Below, piece by piece: positions 1 through 10,150 of a DNA stretch of 32,288 nt. The notes beneath the pieces are model-generated. The model worked only from the letters and a program-made list of their open reading frames with translations, did no database searches and was not told the origin of the DNA. Position 1 is the first letter of the stretch. The number at the start of each line of letters is the position of its first letter. This DNA comes from Streptosporangiales bacterium. Its GTDB lineage: Bacteria; Actinomycetota; Actinomycetes; Streptosporangiales; Streptosporangiaceae. The position numbers were made by a program, and so were the translations under genes. The stretch is from contig WHSL01000046.1 in the NCBI GenBank assembly GCA_009380095.1, forward strand, positions 1 through 32,288, read 5' to 3'.

Positions 1-919
1 TAGGGTCGGCGGCGTGGCGGAGTGGACGTCCTTGCGGCGGCTGGTCGCCGAGCAGCGCTGACTGGCCGAAGGCGCCGTGGATGACCGCGTCCACGGCGGC
101 GTCGAGATCGGCGTCGTCGAGAACGATGACCGCGTTCCTGCCGCCCAGCTCGAGCTGCGTACGCGTCAGCCGGCCGGCGCCGGCCCTGTTGATCGCCTGC
201 CCGACGGGCAGCGAGCCGGTGAAGGAGATGCCGGCCACCCGCGCGTCGTCGACGAGCGCCTCGCCGGCCTCCCGGTCGCCCTGGATCAGGTTGAGCACCC
301 CGGCCGGCAGGCCGGCGTCGCGGAAGGCCTGGACCAGCAGCGCCGAGGTCAGCGGCGTGAGCGGGGACGGCTTGAGCACCGCGGTGCAGCCCGACAGCAG
401 CGCGGGCGCGATCTTCCACATCGGGATCGCGACCGGGAAGTTCCACGGCGTGATCAGTCCGACGACGCCGATCGGACGGCGGAAGGTCATGACGACGGTA
501 CGAGGCTCCTCCGCCGCGGTGGTCTCGCCGTTGATGCGGCGGGCCTCCCCGGTGATGAACTCGAGGATGGTCAGCGCCCGGGTCGCCTCGCCGCGCGCCT
601 CCGAGAGCCGTTTGCCCTGCTCACGGATGATCGCCTCGGTCAGCTCCTCGCCCCGGTCCTCGAGGATGCGGGCGGCCTTGGTCAGCACCTTCGCCCGGGC
701 GATCGGGCCGATCGCGTCCCAGGCGGGGTGTGCGGCCTCGGCGGCGTCGACGGCGGCGGTGACGTCGGCGGCGACGGACTCGGGGAACTCGCCGATGACG
801 TCGTCGGTGTCGGCCGGGTTGAGATCCGTACGCGTCACGCCACCGCTGCTCGGTGTCCACGCACCGGCGACGAAGTTGCGCAGGTGAAGCGGGTGGACCT
901 TGAAGTCGAGCTGGGTCAC
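1..919 (-). CDS. NAD(P)-dependent aldehyde dehydrogenase, partial, frame broken at the active site
   Basis: Oxidises an aldehyde to an acid or acyl-CoA with NAD(P). The leftward frame opens at GTG 919 (VTQLDFKVHPLHLRNF). It shows the ALDH N-terminal fold, then TPWNFPVAIPMWKIAPAL, KPSPLTPLT, GDREAGEALV, FTGSLPVGQ and the catalytic-Glu motif LELGGRNAV. About 300 of the usual ~480 residues are in the window; the C-terminus lies beyond base 1. Near base 61 the expected GQxC motif is out of frame: the reading frame gives GQSALLGD, while the next frame gives QRCSATSRR, which is the family's catalytic-Cys block. This is either a real inactivating indel or a sequence error. The alcohol dehydrogenase just upstream (955-1932, same strand) could supply an aldehyde substrate, which is inference. 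The physiological substrate cannot be read from the sequence. Confidence 0.82.
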   Translation of the reverse strand, partial: MTQLDFKVHPLHLRNFVAGAWTPSSGGVTRTDLNPADTDDVIGEFPESVAADVTAAVDAAEAAHPAWDAIGPIARAKVLTKAARILEDRGEELTEAIIREQGKRLSEARGEATRALTILEFITGEARRINGETTAAEEPRTVVMTFRRPIGVVGLITPWNFPVAIPMWKIAPALLSGCTAVLKPSPLTPLTSALLVQAFRDAGLPAGVLNLIQGDREAGEALVDDARVAGISFTGSLPVGQAINRAGAGRLTRTQLELGGRNAVIVLDDADLDAAVDAVIHGAFGQSALLGDQPPQGRPLRHAADP

Positions 920-954
920 GGAACGGCGCTCCGCGGGTCGGGGTCGCGTGGGCG

Positions 955-1932
955 TCAGGGCATATGGACGGCGATGCGGGGCGCCGTACCGGCGTTGGAG
1001 GCGGCGACGGCCGCGTCGATGTCGCGGAGCGCGTACGGGGCCGGCACCAGCTCGCCGAACAGCCGCTGGACCGGGGTCCGGCCCAGGAAGCCGACGGCTT
1101 CGACGAGGTCGTCGACGCGGTAGTTGTGGCAGCCCACCAAGGAGGTCAGGTTCTTGACGAAACCGCTCGGCTCGAAGCCCACCTCGGGCGCGGGAGAGAC
1201 GGAGCCGATCAGCGCGACGCGGCCGCCCATGTCGACCACCCCGAAGGCCGCCCGCACGGCCCGGCTGCTGCCCGACAGCTCGAGGATCACGTCGGCTCCG
1301 TGCTCCTGGGCCGCCGCGGCGAGGTCCTCCGGCGCGACCACGACGGTGGCGCCGAACCGCGTCGCGAGCTCCCGGCGTGCGGCGTCCACGTCGGAGGCGA
1401 TGACGGTCGCGCAGCCGCGGTCGCGGCGTAGGCCACGGCGGTGAGGCCGAGCATCCCGCAGCCGAGCACGACGACGACGTCGTCACCGGTCAGGCCCACC
1501 CGTCGTGCCGCGCAGACCACCGTGGCGGTCGCGCAGTTCGCGGGGGTGGCCACCGCCGGCGGGCAGGTCCGCCGCGAGCCTCACCAGGCCGGTGCCGGCG
1601 ACGAGGTGCACGTGGTCACCGAAGCCACCGTTGAAGAGCCAATGGTCGTCGATCGCCTCGTGCCCGTACCCTTCCGCCACCGGCGACCCGTCGGCGGCGG
1701 TCGCGCCACCGCCGGTGGTGACCACGTGGCCGATGGCCTCGTGGCCGAGGACCGTCGGCAGCGGCGTCGGGCGGTCCCCGTTGATCGTGTGCAGGTCGCT
1801 GCCGCAGACGGTGGCGAGCTCGGTGCGTACCAGGACCTCGCCGGGCCGCAGAGTGGGCAGCGGCTGGGCGTCGATCGAGAAGCCCTTGTCCACCCCCGAC
1901 CAGACGGCCGCGGTGCCCTGCGTGATCGCCAT
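955..1932 (-). pseudogene. Zinc-binding alcohol dehydrogenase (MDR family), interrupted by two compensating indels
   Basis: Medium-chain Zn-dependent dehydrogenase of ~325 residues. It begins at ATG 1932 (MAITQGTAAVW) with the zinc-site motifs CGSDLHT and LGHEAIGHV. The first frame runs to about 1557 (LAADLPAGG). The protein then continues in another frame (VATPANCATATVVC, then the Rossmann part VVVLGCGMLGL). Near 1428 it returns to the original frame (DAARRELATRFGATVVVAPEDL to the stop at 955). The pattern fits one inserted and one deleted base, so only ~130 nt are out of frame. As written it cannot make a full protein; both indels could also be sequence errors. The CGSDLHT/GHE arrangement resembles dehydrogenases linked to phosphonate catabolism, but no other phosphonate gene is visible, so I do not assign a substrate. 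Confidence 0.75.
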
Positions 1933-2182
1933 GTCGTCCGTCCTGTCCGGTCAGCGGCGGATGGCCGCGGCGAACCTGCCGCCGGCGGTGGCCGGGGCGG
2001 TGCTCGGCGAGGCGCGTGCGGCGTTCACGGCGGGCATGAACGTGGCGGGGCTGACCGCGGCGGCCGTGCTGGCGGTCGTCGTGGTGATCGTCGCGGTGCT
2101 GTTCCGGCACGTCCCGCCGTACGGCGCCGCGCAGGCGCCCGAGACCGCTCAGGAGGAGCCGGAGCGCGTCTCTGTCGGCTGA
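1931..2182 (+). pseudogene. C-terminal remnant of an MFS (EmrB/QacA-type) transporter
   Basis: An 83-codon frame whose product contains a stretch AFTAGMNVAGLTAAAV followed by the hydrophobic run LAVVVVIVAVLF and RHVPP. That is what the last transmembrane helix and cytoplasmic tail of DHA2-family drug exporters look like. The remaining ~13 helices are absent; upstream sequence belongs to the opposite-strand alcohol dehydrogenase, whose start codon overlaps this one. I read it as a truncated relic left by a rearrangement. It could in principle be expressed as a single-helix peptide, but no convincing ribosome binding site is seen. Confidence 0.5.
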
Positions 2183-2284
2183 TCCCCGGGACCCCACCGG
2201 TCGGCCCTTGGGGAGCGCCTGCATTCGGCCGGCTCGGCCCTCGGGCGCGGCGATGGCCGAAAAGTGTCGGTGGGCGGTGGCAGG

Positions 2285-2722
2285 ATGGCGCGCATGGCAA
2301 TCGGAATCCAGGTGACGTTCGACGCGGCCGACCCCGCGGCGCTCGGCCGCTTCTGGGCCGGCCTGCTGGGCTACCAGATGCAGCCCCCGCCGCCCGGCTA
2401 CGACGACTGGCCCGCCGCCCTGCGCGCCTTCGGCTATGCCGAGGACGAGCTCGACAAGGCGTACGCCATCGTCGACCCGGGCGGTGCCGGGCCGCGCATC
2501 TACCTGCAACGCGTGCCGGAGGGCAAGACCGCGAAGAACCGCGTGCACCTCGACGTCAACGTGGGCGCCGGGCTCACCGGCGACGAGCGCCGCGCCAAGG
2601 TCGACGCGGAGGCCGAGCGGGCCCTGGCGCTCGGCGCGACCGTGGAGCAGCGGCTCGAGGAGCACGGCGAGTACACGGTGGTCATGCACGATCCGGAGGG
2701 CAACGAGTTCTGCCTGCAGTAG
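2285..2722 (+). CDS. VOC superfamily (glyoxalase-like) protein
   Basis: Small 145-residue protein with the vicinal-oxygen-chelate fold. It has the N-terminal strand IQVTFDAADPAALGRFWAGLLGY, a central YLQRVPEGKTAKNRVHLDV segment and the terminal VVMHDPEGNEFCLQ, typical of the Glyoxalase_6-type actinobacterial family. A metal-site His (HLDV) and Glu (GNEF) are present. Members may bind or modify small molecules, or confer antibiotic resistance, but the substrate is unknown. The start is ambiguous: ATG 2285 (MARMAIG) or ATG 2294 (MAIGIQ); a GTG further up at 2264 seems too long. It stands alone between the MFS relic and ggt. Confidence 0.8.
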   Translation: MARMAIGIQVTFDAADPAALGRFWAGLLGYQMQPPPPGYDDWPAALRAFGYAEDELDKAYAIVDPGGAGPRIYLQRVPEGKTAKNRVHLDVNVGAGLTGDERRAKVDAEAERALALGATVEQRLEEHGEYTVVMHDPEGNEFCLQ

Positions 2723-2872
2723 GGCACACGAGCTCGGAGGCGGAGCCGCGGCGGCCGGCCGTGGCGGTCCGTGCCACGGCCTGAATCGGCCGTGGCGGCT
2801 GTACGCGCCCCTCGATGCGTACGAGGATCGTGGGGCGCTCGGGGGTGACAGGTAGCCGGACACGGAGGCGTG

Positions 2873-4693
2873 ATGAGACACCCGCGAATGATCAGCCTGC
2901 TCGCCGCGGCGGTGCTGCTGCTGTCCACGGTGGCGCCCGCGTCGGCCGCCGAGGGCGCGGCCCCCGGCGCGCGCGGCCGCCCGGCGCCGGAGAAGCAACC
3001 GGTGGCGGAGGGCTTCGGGGGCGCCGTCTCCACCGTCGACGCCGACGCCACCCAGGCCGGCCTGGCGATGCTCCGCCGGGGCGGGAACGCGGTCGACGCC
3101 GCGGTGGCGGCCGCCGCGGCCCTCGGCGTCACCGAGCCGTACTCCTCCGGCTTCGGCGGCGGCGGGTTCTTCGCCTTCTACGACGCCAAGGCCAAGAAGG
3201 TCCGCACGCTCGACGGCCGGGAGAAGGCGCCCGCCGCGATGGAGGAGGACGCCTTCCTCGAGGACGGCGAGCCGATCCCGTTCGCCGAGGCGGTCACCTC
3301 CGGCCTCGGGGTGGGCGTGCCGGGCTCCCCGCTGCAGTGGCAGCGCGCGCTCGACGCCTGGGGCACGATGCCGCGCCGCACGGTGATGGAGCCGGGCATC
3401 CGGCTCGCGGAGCGCGGCTTCGTCGTGGATCCCACGTTCCGCCGGCAGACCGCGGACAACGAGGCGCGGTTCCGTGACTTCCCGGCCACCGCCGAGATCT
3501 TCCTGCCGGGCGGGGAGCTCCCCGAGGTCGGATCGGTGCTGCGCAACCCGGACCTGGCCGGCACGTACCGGGCGTACGCGAAGCGGGGCCCCGAGGTGCT
3601 GTACGAGGGCCCGATCGGCTCCGACCTCGTCGACACGGTCCGCGAGCCCCCGCTGGCGCCGGGCTCCACGCGCAACGCCCGCCCCGGCCTGATGACCACG
3701 GACGACCTCGCCGGCTACACCGCGCCCACCCGCAAGCCCACCAAGGTCGGCTACCGCGGCCTGGAGGTGTACGGGATGGCGCCGCCCTCCTCCGGCGGCT
3801 CCACGGTCGGTGAGGCGCTCAACATCCTGGAGACCGCGGATCCGGACGACCGCGTGCAGGCACTCCACCGGTATCTGGAGGCGAGCCGGCTCGGCTTCGC
3901 CGACCGCAACCGCTGGCTTGGGGACGCCGACCACGTGGACGTGCCGCTGTCCGAGCTGCTCGACGACGGGTTCGCCGGCGAGCGCGCCTGCCTGATCGAT
4001 CCGGACAAGGCGCTGGTCTCCCCGGTCGCCCCGGGCGAGCCCGACGGCTCGTACGAGCCCTGCGGCGCCACCACCGCCGAGCCCGCGCCGACCGGTCACG
4101 AGGGCACCTCCACGACCCACCTGACCACGGCCGACCGGTGGGGCAACGTGGTCGCCTACACGTTCACGATCGAGCAGACCGGCGGGTCGGGCATCACGGT
4201 GCCGGGCCGCGGCTTCCTGCTCAACAACCAGCTGACCGACTTCAACTTCGAGCCGCTCGCGCCCGGCGTTCCCGACCCGAACCTGCCCGCGCCGGGCAAG
4301 CGGCCGCGGTCCAGCATGGCGCCGACGATCGTGTTCAAGGACGGGAAGCCCTGGCTGACCACCGGCTCGCCCGGCGGCGCCACCATCATCACCACCGTCC
4401 TGCAGACCCTGGTCAACCGCATCGACCTGGGCATGACCCTGCCCCAGGCCATCGCCGCGCCGCGCGTCTCGCAGCGCAACGCCGCGGACGGCAACGCGCA
4501 GGCCGAGCCCGCCTTCCTCGCCTCGCCGGAGGCGGAGGAGCTCCGGGCGCTCGGCCACGGCTTCGCCTCGACGCCGGAGATCGGCGCCGCGGTCGGCCTG
4601 GAGTTCCTCGGCGGCGGCCGCATCCAGGCCGTGGCCGAACCGGTCCGCCGCGGCGGCGGAGCCGCCGCCGTCCTGATCCCCCTACGCGACTGA
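2873..4693 (+). CDS. ggt: Gamma-glutamyltransferase, secreted
   Basis: N-terminal nucleophile hydrolase that cleaves or transfers the gamma-glutamyl group of glutathione and related amides outside the membrane. 606 residues. ATG 2873 follows GGAGG (2864-2868); a GTG at 2870 is the alternative. It starts with a signal peptide (MRHPRMISLLAAAVLLL, Ala-rich cleavage region ASAAEG). The large subunit begins at about residue 45 (GGAVSTVDADATQAGLAMLRRGG). The autoprocessing site is in GTSTTHLTT: Thr414 is the expected new N-terminal nucleophile of the small subunit, followed by the substrate loop FLLNNQLTDF and the C-terminal GSPGGATIITTVLQTL block. Length and motif order are normal for the family. 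Monocistronic; a strong hairpin (4709-4745) follows it. Confidence 0.95.
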   Translation: MRHPRMISLLAAAVLLLSTVAPASAAEGAAPGARGRPAPEKQPVAEGFGGAVSTVDADATQAGLAMLRRGGNAVDAAVAAAAALGVTEPYSSGFGGGGFFAFYDAKAKKVRTLDGREKAPAAMEEDAFLEDGEPIPFAEAVTSGLGVGVPGSPLQWQRALDAWGTMPRRTVMEPGIRLAERGFVVDPTFRRQTADNEARFRDFPATAEIFLPGGELPEVGSVLRNPDLAGTYRAYAKRGPEVLYEGPIGSDLVDTVREPPLAPGSTRNARPGLMTTDDLAGYTAPTRKPTKVGYRGLEVYGMAPPSSGGSTVGEALNILETADPDDRVQALHRYLEASRLGFADRNRWLGDADHVDVPLSELLDDGFAGERACLIDPDKALVSPVAPGEPDGSYEPCGATTAEPAPTGHEGTSTTHLTTADRWGNVVAYTFTIEQTGGSGITVPGRGFLLNNQLTDFNFEPLAPGVPDPNLPAPGKRPRSSMAPTIVFKDGKPWLTTGSPGGATIITTVLQTLVNRIDLGMTLPQAIAAPRVSQRNAADGNAQAEPAFLASPEAEELRALGHGFASTPEIGAAVGLEFLGGGRIQAVAEPVRRGGGAAAVLIPLRD

Positions 4694-4708
4694 GACAACA
4701 CGACGAGA

Positions 4709-4745
4709 CGGCCCGGGCGCTCGCACCCCGCGAGCACCCGGGCCG
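4709..4745. terminator. Bidirectional hairpin terminator between ggt and the nitronate monooxygenase gene
   Basis: Arms 4709-4724 and 4730-4745 (CGGCCCGGGCGCTCGC against GCGAGCACCCGGGCCG) pair over 16 positions with one mismatch and a 5-nt loop. It lies between two convergent genes (stops at 4693 and 4768), so it probably ends both transcripts. There is no T-tract, as is usual in high-GC actinobacteria. Confidence 0.7.
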
Positions 4746-4767
4746 GCTCTGCCGGCGGGGGACTCTG

Positions 4768-5886
4768 TCAGTCCTTGATGAGCGTGCCCATGCGTTCCAC
4801 GGCGTCGGCGAATTCCTCGATCATGTCGTAGACGACCTGCTTGGCCGGCTTGACCTGGTCGAGCTGGCCGACGACCTGGCCGACGAAGTAGTTGGCGAGC
4901 TCGCGGGCGCCGGAAGAGCCGCTTTCGGCCGCCTGGTTGATCCGCCGTACCGCCGTCTCGGCGAGCACCATCTGCAGGGGCATCGGCAGCGACCCGGGGC
5001 TGTCCGGCCCCTCCCACTCCTCGGTCCACGCGGAGACCAGCTGCCGCGCGGGCTTGCCGGTACGGGACCGCGAGCGCACCGTGTCCCGCGACGTCGCGGC
5101 GAGCATCTTCTGCTTCACCGCCGGCAGGGTCTCCGCCTCCTCGGTGGTCAGCCACACCGACCCGGTCCACACGCCCGAGGCGCCCAGCGCCATCGCCGCG
5201 GCCATCTGCCGGCCCGAGGCGATGCCGCCCGCGGCCAGCACCGGCACCGGCGCGACCGCGTCCACCACCTGGGGGACCAGCACCATGGTGGCGATCTCCC
5301 CGGTGTGCCCGCCCGCCTCGGTGCCCTGCGCGACGATCAGATCGGCGCCGGCGGCCACCTGCCGCCGCGCGTGCTCCACCGTCCCGACCAGCGCCGCCAC
5401 GGGCACGTCCCGCGCCCGCGCCGCGGCCACCATCTCCGGCGGCGGCGTGCCGAGCGCGCTGGCGATCAGCCGGATCGGGTGGGACAGCGCCACGTCGATG
5501 AGCTCGGTGGCGCCCTCCGCGGTCACCCGGGTACCGGAGCCGCGCGGCGCCCGGACCGGCTCGGCGCCGGGCACCCCGTACTTCTCGAGCAGCGCCCGGA
5601 CGAAGTTCTTGTGCTCCTCGGGGATCAGCGCGAGCAGGTCCGCCTGCTTGTCCCGCGCCTCCTCGGCGATCTTGCCGGGCACGAGCACATCGACCCCGTA
5701 CGGCCGGCCGCCCACCTGGCCGTCGATCCAGCGCAGCTCCGTCTCCAGCTGTTCCGGGCTGTAGGCGACCGCGCCGAGCACGCCGAAGCCGCCCGCGTTG
5801 GTCACCGCCGCCACCACGTCGCGGCAGTGGCTGAACGCCACCAGCGGGAACTCGACGCCGAGCAGGTCACAGGCGGGGGTGCGCAT
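4768..5886 (-). CDS. Nitronate monooxygenase family FMN oxidoreductase
   Basis: 372-residue TIM-barrel flavoprotein of the 2-nitropropane dioxygenase/NMO family. Motifs visible: FSHCRDVVAAVTNAGGFGVLGA near the N-terminus, AQGTEAGGHTG (family His region), and the FMN-phosphate part VLAAGGIASGRQMAAAMALGASGVWTGS. The start ATG 5886 is preceded by AAGGAG at a good distance; the longer open frame up to 6000 overlaps the upstream gene and was not used. It is the third gene of the leftward thiolase/DUF35/NMO set, 37 nt after the DUF35 gene. In mycobacteria NMO-fold proteins also work in sterol-ring or lipid breakdown (IpdC), so a reductase role on a CoA-linked substrate is plausible. True nitronate oxidation is the family name only. 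Confidence 0.85.
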   Translation of the reverse strand: MRTPACDLLGVEFPLVAFSHCRDVVAAVTNAGGFGVLGAVAYSPEQLETELRWIDGQVGGRPYGVDVLVPGKIAEEARDKQADLLALIPEEHKNFVRALLEKYGVPGAEPVRAPRGSGTRVTAEGATELIDVALSHPIRLIASALGTPPPEMVAAARARDVPVAALVGTVEHARRQVAAGADLIVAQGTEAGGHTGEIATMVLVPQVVDAVAPVPVLAAGGIASGRQMAAAMALGASGVWTGSVWLTTEEAETLPAVKQKMLAATSRDTVRSRSRTGKPARQLVSAWTEEWEGPDSPGSLPMPLQMVLAETAVRRINQAAESGSSGARELANYFVGQVVGQLDQVKPAKQVVYDMIEEFADAVERMGTLIKD

Positions 5887-5923
5887 GGCGACTCCTTGGA
5901 CGACGGGGTCAGGGAACGCTGTG

Positions 5924-6319
5924 TCAGCTGCCAACGAACACGGGGTACGGCTCGCCCTCCGACGGCCGTTCGAACCGGGCCCGCAGCGGCAGCCCGGCAC
6001 GCAGTTCGGCCGCGGGCGCCTCGACCGCGGCGGTCATCCACGGCCCCTCGGCGAGCTCCACCAGCCCGGCCACGTCCGGCTCGGGGGTGGCGCCGTCCGG
6101 GCCGGGCCTGCCGTGCGCCACGACCCAGCTCACGAGCGTGCCGGTGCCGGCGGAGGCGGCCCACCCCGGCTCGGTGCCCGGGCAGTCCGGGCAGCCCCGC
6201 GCGTCCGGCCCGTACCAGGCCGAACAGGACGGGCAGCGGCGCAGCATCAGCTCGCCGCGCGCGGCCCCGTCGAAGAATCCGGCCGACCGGTCGTCCCTGC
6301 GGACAGGCCCGCTGTGCAT
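5924..6319 (-). CDS. Zn-ribbon/OB-fold (DUF35) protein, partner of the thiolase-like protein
   Basis: 131 residues. An N-terminal helix (GFFDGAARGELMLRRC) leads into a four-Cys rubredoxin-like zinc ribbon (CPSC...CPDC), then an OB-fold strand set (GTLVSWVVAHGR ... VAGLVELAEGPWMTAAV). This is the usual DUF35 architecture, which binds CoA thioesters and pairs with thiolase-like enzymes (for example ChsH2-DUF35 with Ltp2). Its ATG 6319 sits one base after the stop of the thiolase-like gene, so translation is probably coupled and the two products likely form a complex. Confidence 0.88.
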   Translation of the reverse strand: MHSGPVRRDDRSAGFFDGAARGELMLRRCPSCSAWYGPDARGCPDCPGTEPGWAASAGTGTLVSWVVAHGRPGPDGATPEPDVAGLVELAEGPWMTAAVEAPAAELRAGLPLRARFERPSEGEPYPVFVGS

Positions 6320-6320
6320 G

Positions 6321-7496
6321 TCAGGACCCCTTCACGTGCGGGGAGAGGATGAGCGTGGCGTGGTGCGCGAGGATGCCGCCGTTCCCGCTGGCCAGCACGA
6401 CGTCGTGCCGGTCCGCCTGGCGTTCGCCGCCCTCGCCGCGGGCTTGGATGACGGCCTCGGCGAGCGGCGTGAACCCCCACATGTAGAAGCCGGAGAGCTG
6501 CCCGCCGCCGGTGTTGGTGGGCAGCGACCCGCCGGGGCCGAGCGCGCCGCTCGCGGCGAACGCCCCGCCCTCGCCCTTGGCGCAGAACCCGTAGTCCTCC
6601 AGCGTGATCACGACGGTGTAGGTGTAGCAGTCGTAGATCTCGCAGACGTCCACGTCGGCGGCCGTGATCCCGGCCATCTTGAACGCCGACGCGCCCGAGG
6701 TGACGGCCCCCGTACGGAGCCCGAACGCGCTGCCCCGCGTCATCCGCTGCCCCGGGTGGCCCTGCCCCCAGCCCCACACGTGCGCGGGCGGGCGGGCCAG
6801 CCCGGCGGCGCGCTCGGCCGACGTCACGATCACCGCGACGCCGCCGTTGGAGACGAGGCAGCAGTCCAGCAGGTGCAGCGGCTCCGCCACCCAGCGGGAG
6901 GCCTGGTGGTCCTCGAGCGTGATCGGCTCGCGCATCTGCGCCCGCGGGTTCCCGGCCGCCCAGGCGCGCTGGCCGACCGCGACGGCGCCGAACTGCTCGC
7001 TGGTGGTGCCGTACGTCTCCATGTGCCGCCGCGCCGCCATCGCGTACATGGCGTTGACACTGCGCATGCCCGCGGCCGCGGCGTACCCCTGCAGGCCGTG
7101 CCACTCGCCGGCCGAGCCGCCACGGCCGCCGTACGCGGCCCCGGCCGAGGTGCCCGGGCGCAGCGGCGCGTCCGCGAACACGCAGGCCACGGCGGAGGCG
7201 GTGCCGCTCATCACGGCCATCGCGGCGTGCGCGACCATGGCGCCCGCGGTGGCGCCGAAGGCGTTCATCTGGGTCAGCAACCGCAGGTCGGTCAGTCCGA
7301 GGTCCTGCGCGAGGTCGATGCCGATCCCGCCGGTGATGCCCGCGCTGACGAGGAGCCCGTCGAGGTCGGCGAGGCCGAGGCCGGCGTCGTCGGCGGCGAG
7401 CCGTACGGCCTCGGCGGCGAAGCTCCGTGCGCTCCTTCCGTAGACCTTCCCGACGTCGGTGATGCCGAGACCTGCGATCGCGGCGCCTGTGTCCAT
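6321..7496 (-). CDS. Thiolase-like (SCP-x/Ltp2-type) protein lacking the catalytic cysteine
   Basis: 391-residue thiolase-fold protein. Where true thiolases have N-x-x-C-x-x-G, this one reads NAFGATAG, so the nucleophilic Cys is replaced by Gly. The usual HDCF-like motif reads YDCYT, and the GHP loop reads GGGQLSGFYMWG. These changes match the Ltp2 group, which acts as retro-aldolases releasing propionyl-CoA from steroid side chains, with Tyr residues in place of the thiolase triad. Together with the adjacent DUF35 subunit this supports an aldolase or lipid-transfer role on a CoA thioester rather than classic thiolysis. Start ATG 7496 follows AGGAC. It heads the leftward operon and has a candidate promoter/operator at 7551-7578. 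The exact substrate is unknown. Confidence 0.85.
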   Translation of the reverse strand: MDTGAAIAGLGITDVGKVYGRSARSFAAEAVRLAADDAGLGLADLDGLLVSAGITGGIGIDLAQDLGLTDLRLLTQMNAFGATAGAMVAHAAMAVMSGTASAVACVFADAPLRPGTSAGAAYGGRGGSAGEWHGLQGYAAAAGMRSVNAMYAMAARRHMETYGTTSEQFGAVAVGQRAWAAGNPRAQMREPITLEDHQASRWVAEPLHLLDCCLVSNGGVAVIVTSAERAAGLARPPAHVWGWGQGHPGQRMTRGSAFGLRTGAVTSGASAFKMAGITAADVDVCEIYDCYTYTVVITLEDYGFCAKGEGGAFAASGALGPGGSLPTNTGGGQLSGFYMWGFTPLAEAVIQARGEGGERQADRHDVVLASGNGGILAHHATLILSPHVKGS

Positions 7497-7550
7497 GGAC
7501 GTCCTATGCGAGATGATCGAAGCAAGCAGAGCGATCCGATACCTGATCGC

Positions 7551-7578
7551 AGCATACCGAATCTGGTTCGGTAGTCGA
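7551..7578 (-). promoter_or_regulatory. Promoter with embedded palindromic operator upstream of the thiolase operon
   Basis: A 19-bp palindrome at 7555-7573 has 7-bp perfect arms TACCGAA/TTCGGTA around TCTGG. Read leftward, TCGACT (7578-7573) and TATGCT (7556-7551) are separated by 16 bp and look like -35 and -10 boxes, so the palindrome fills the spacer and touches both. That is the expected position for a TetR-type repressor site controlling the genes starting at 7496. Neither the regulator nor binding is shown. Confidence 0.5.
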
Positions 7579-7691
7579 CCCCTGGGGCTGTGACCGATGT
7601 CCGCCGACGGCGCGTCCCTTACCGCAGGTCACCCGATGCGCTGTTATCCTGGTCGCCCGTGGAATTGAACGGCCCGGCAACGAGGCCGTGA

Positions 7692-10051
<2,360 letters not shown>

Positions 10052-10150
10052 GTCGCGCATTAGCGACCCCAGGGCCGCGGATCCCCTAATCTCATGGGAA
10101 ATGAGCGCGCGACCGGCGCCCGCCGGATCGCCGGGGTGGGGAGGTGAGGC

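Noticed and set aside
1616-4558. 980-codon leftward open frame across ggt and neighbours
   Set aside because: Low-complexity Arg/Gly/Ala/His translation with no domain; ggt on the other strand has clear motifs. It is a GC-bias shadow.
4138-6486. 782-codon rightward open frame over the nitronate monooxygenase and DUF35 genes
   Set aside because: Starts inside ggt out of frame and has no domain; the opposite strand carries the recognised genes.
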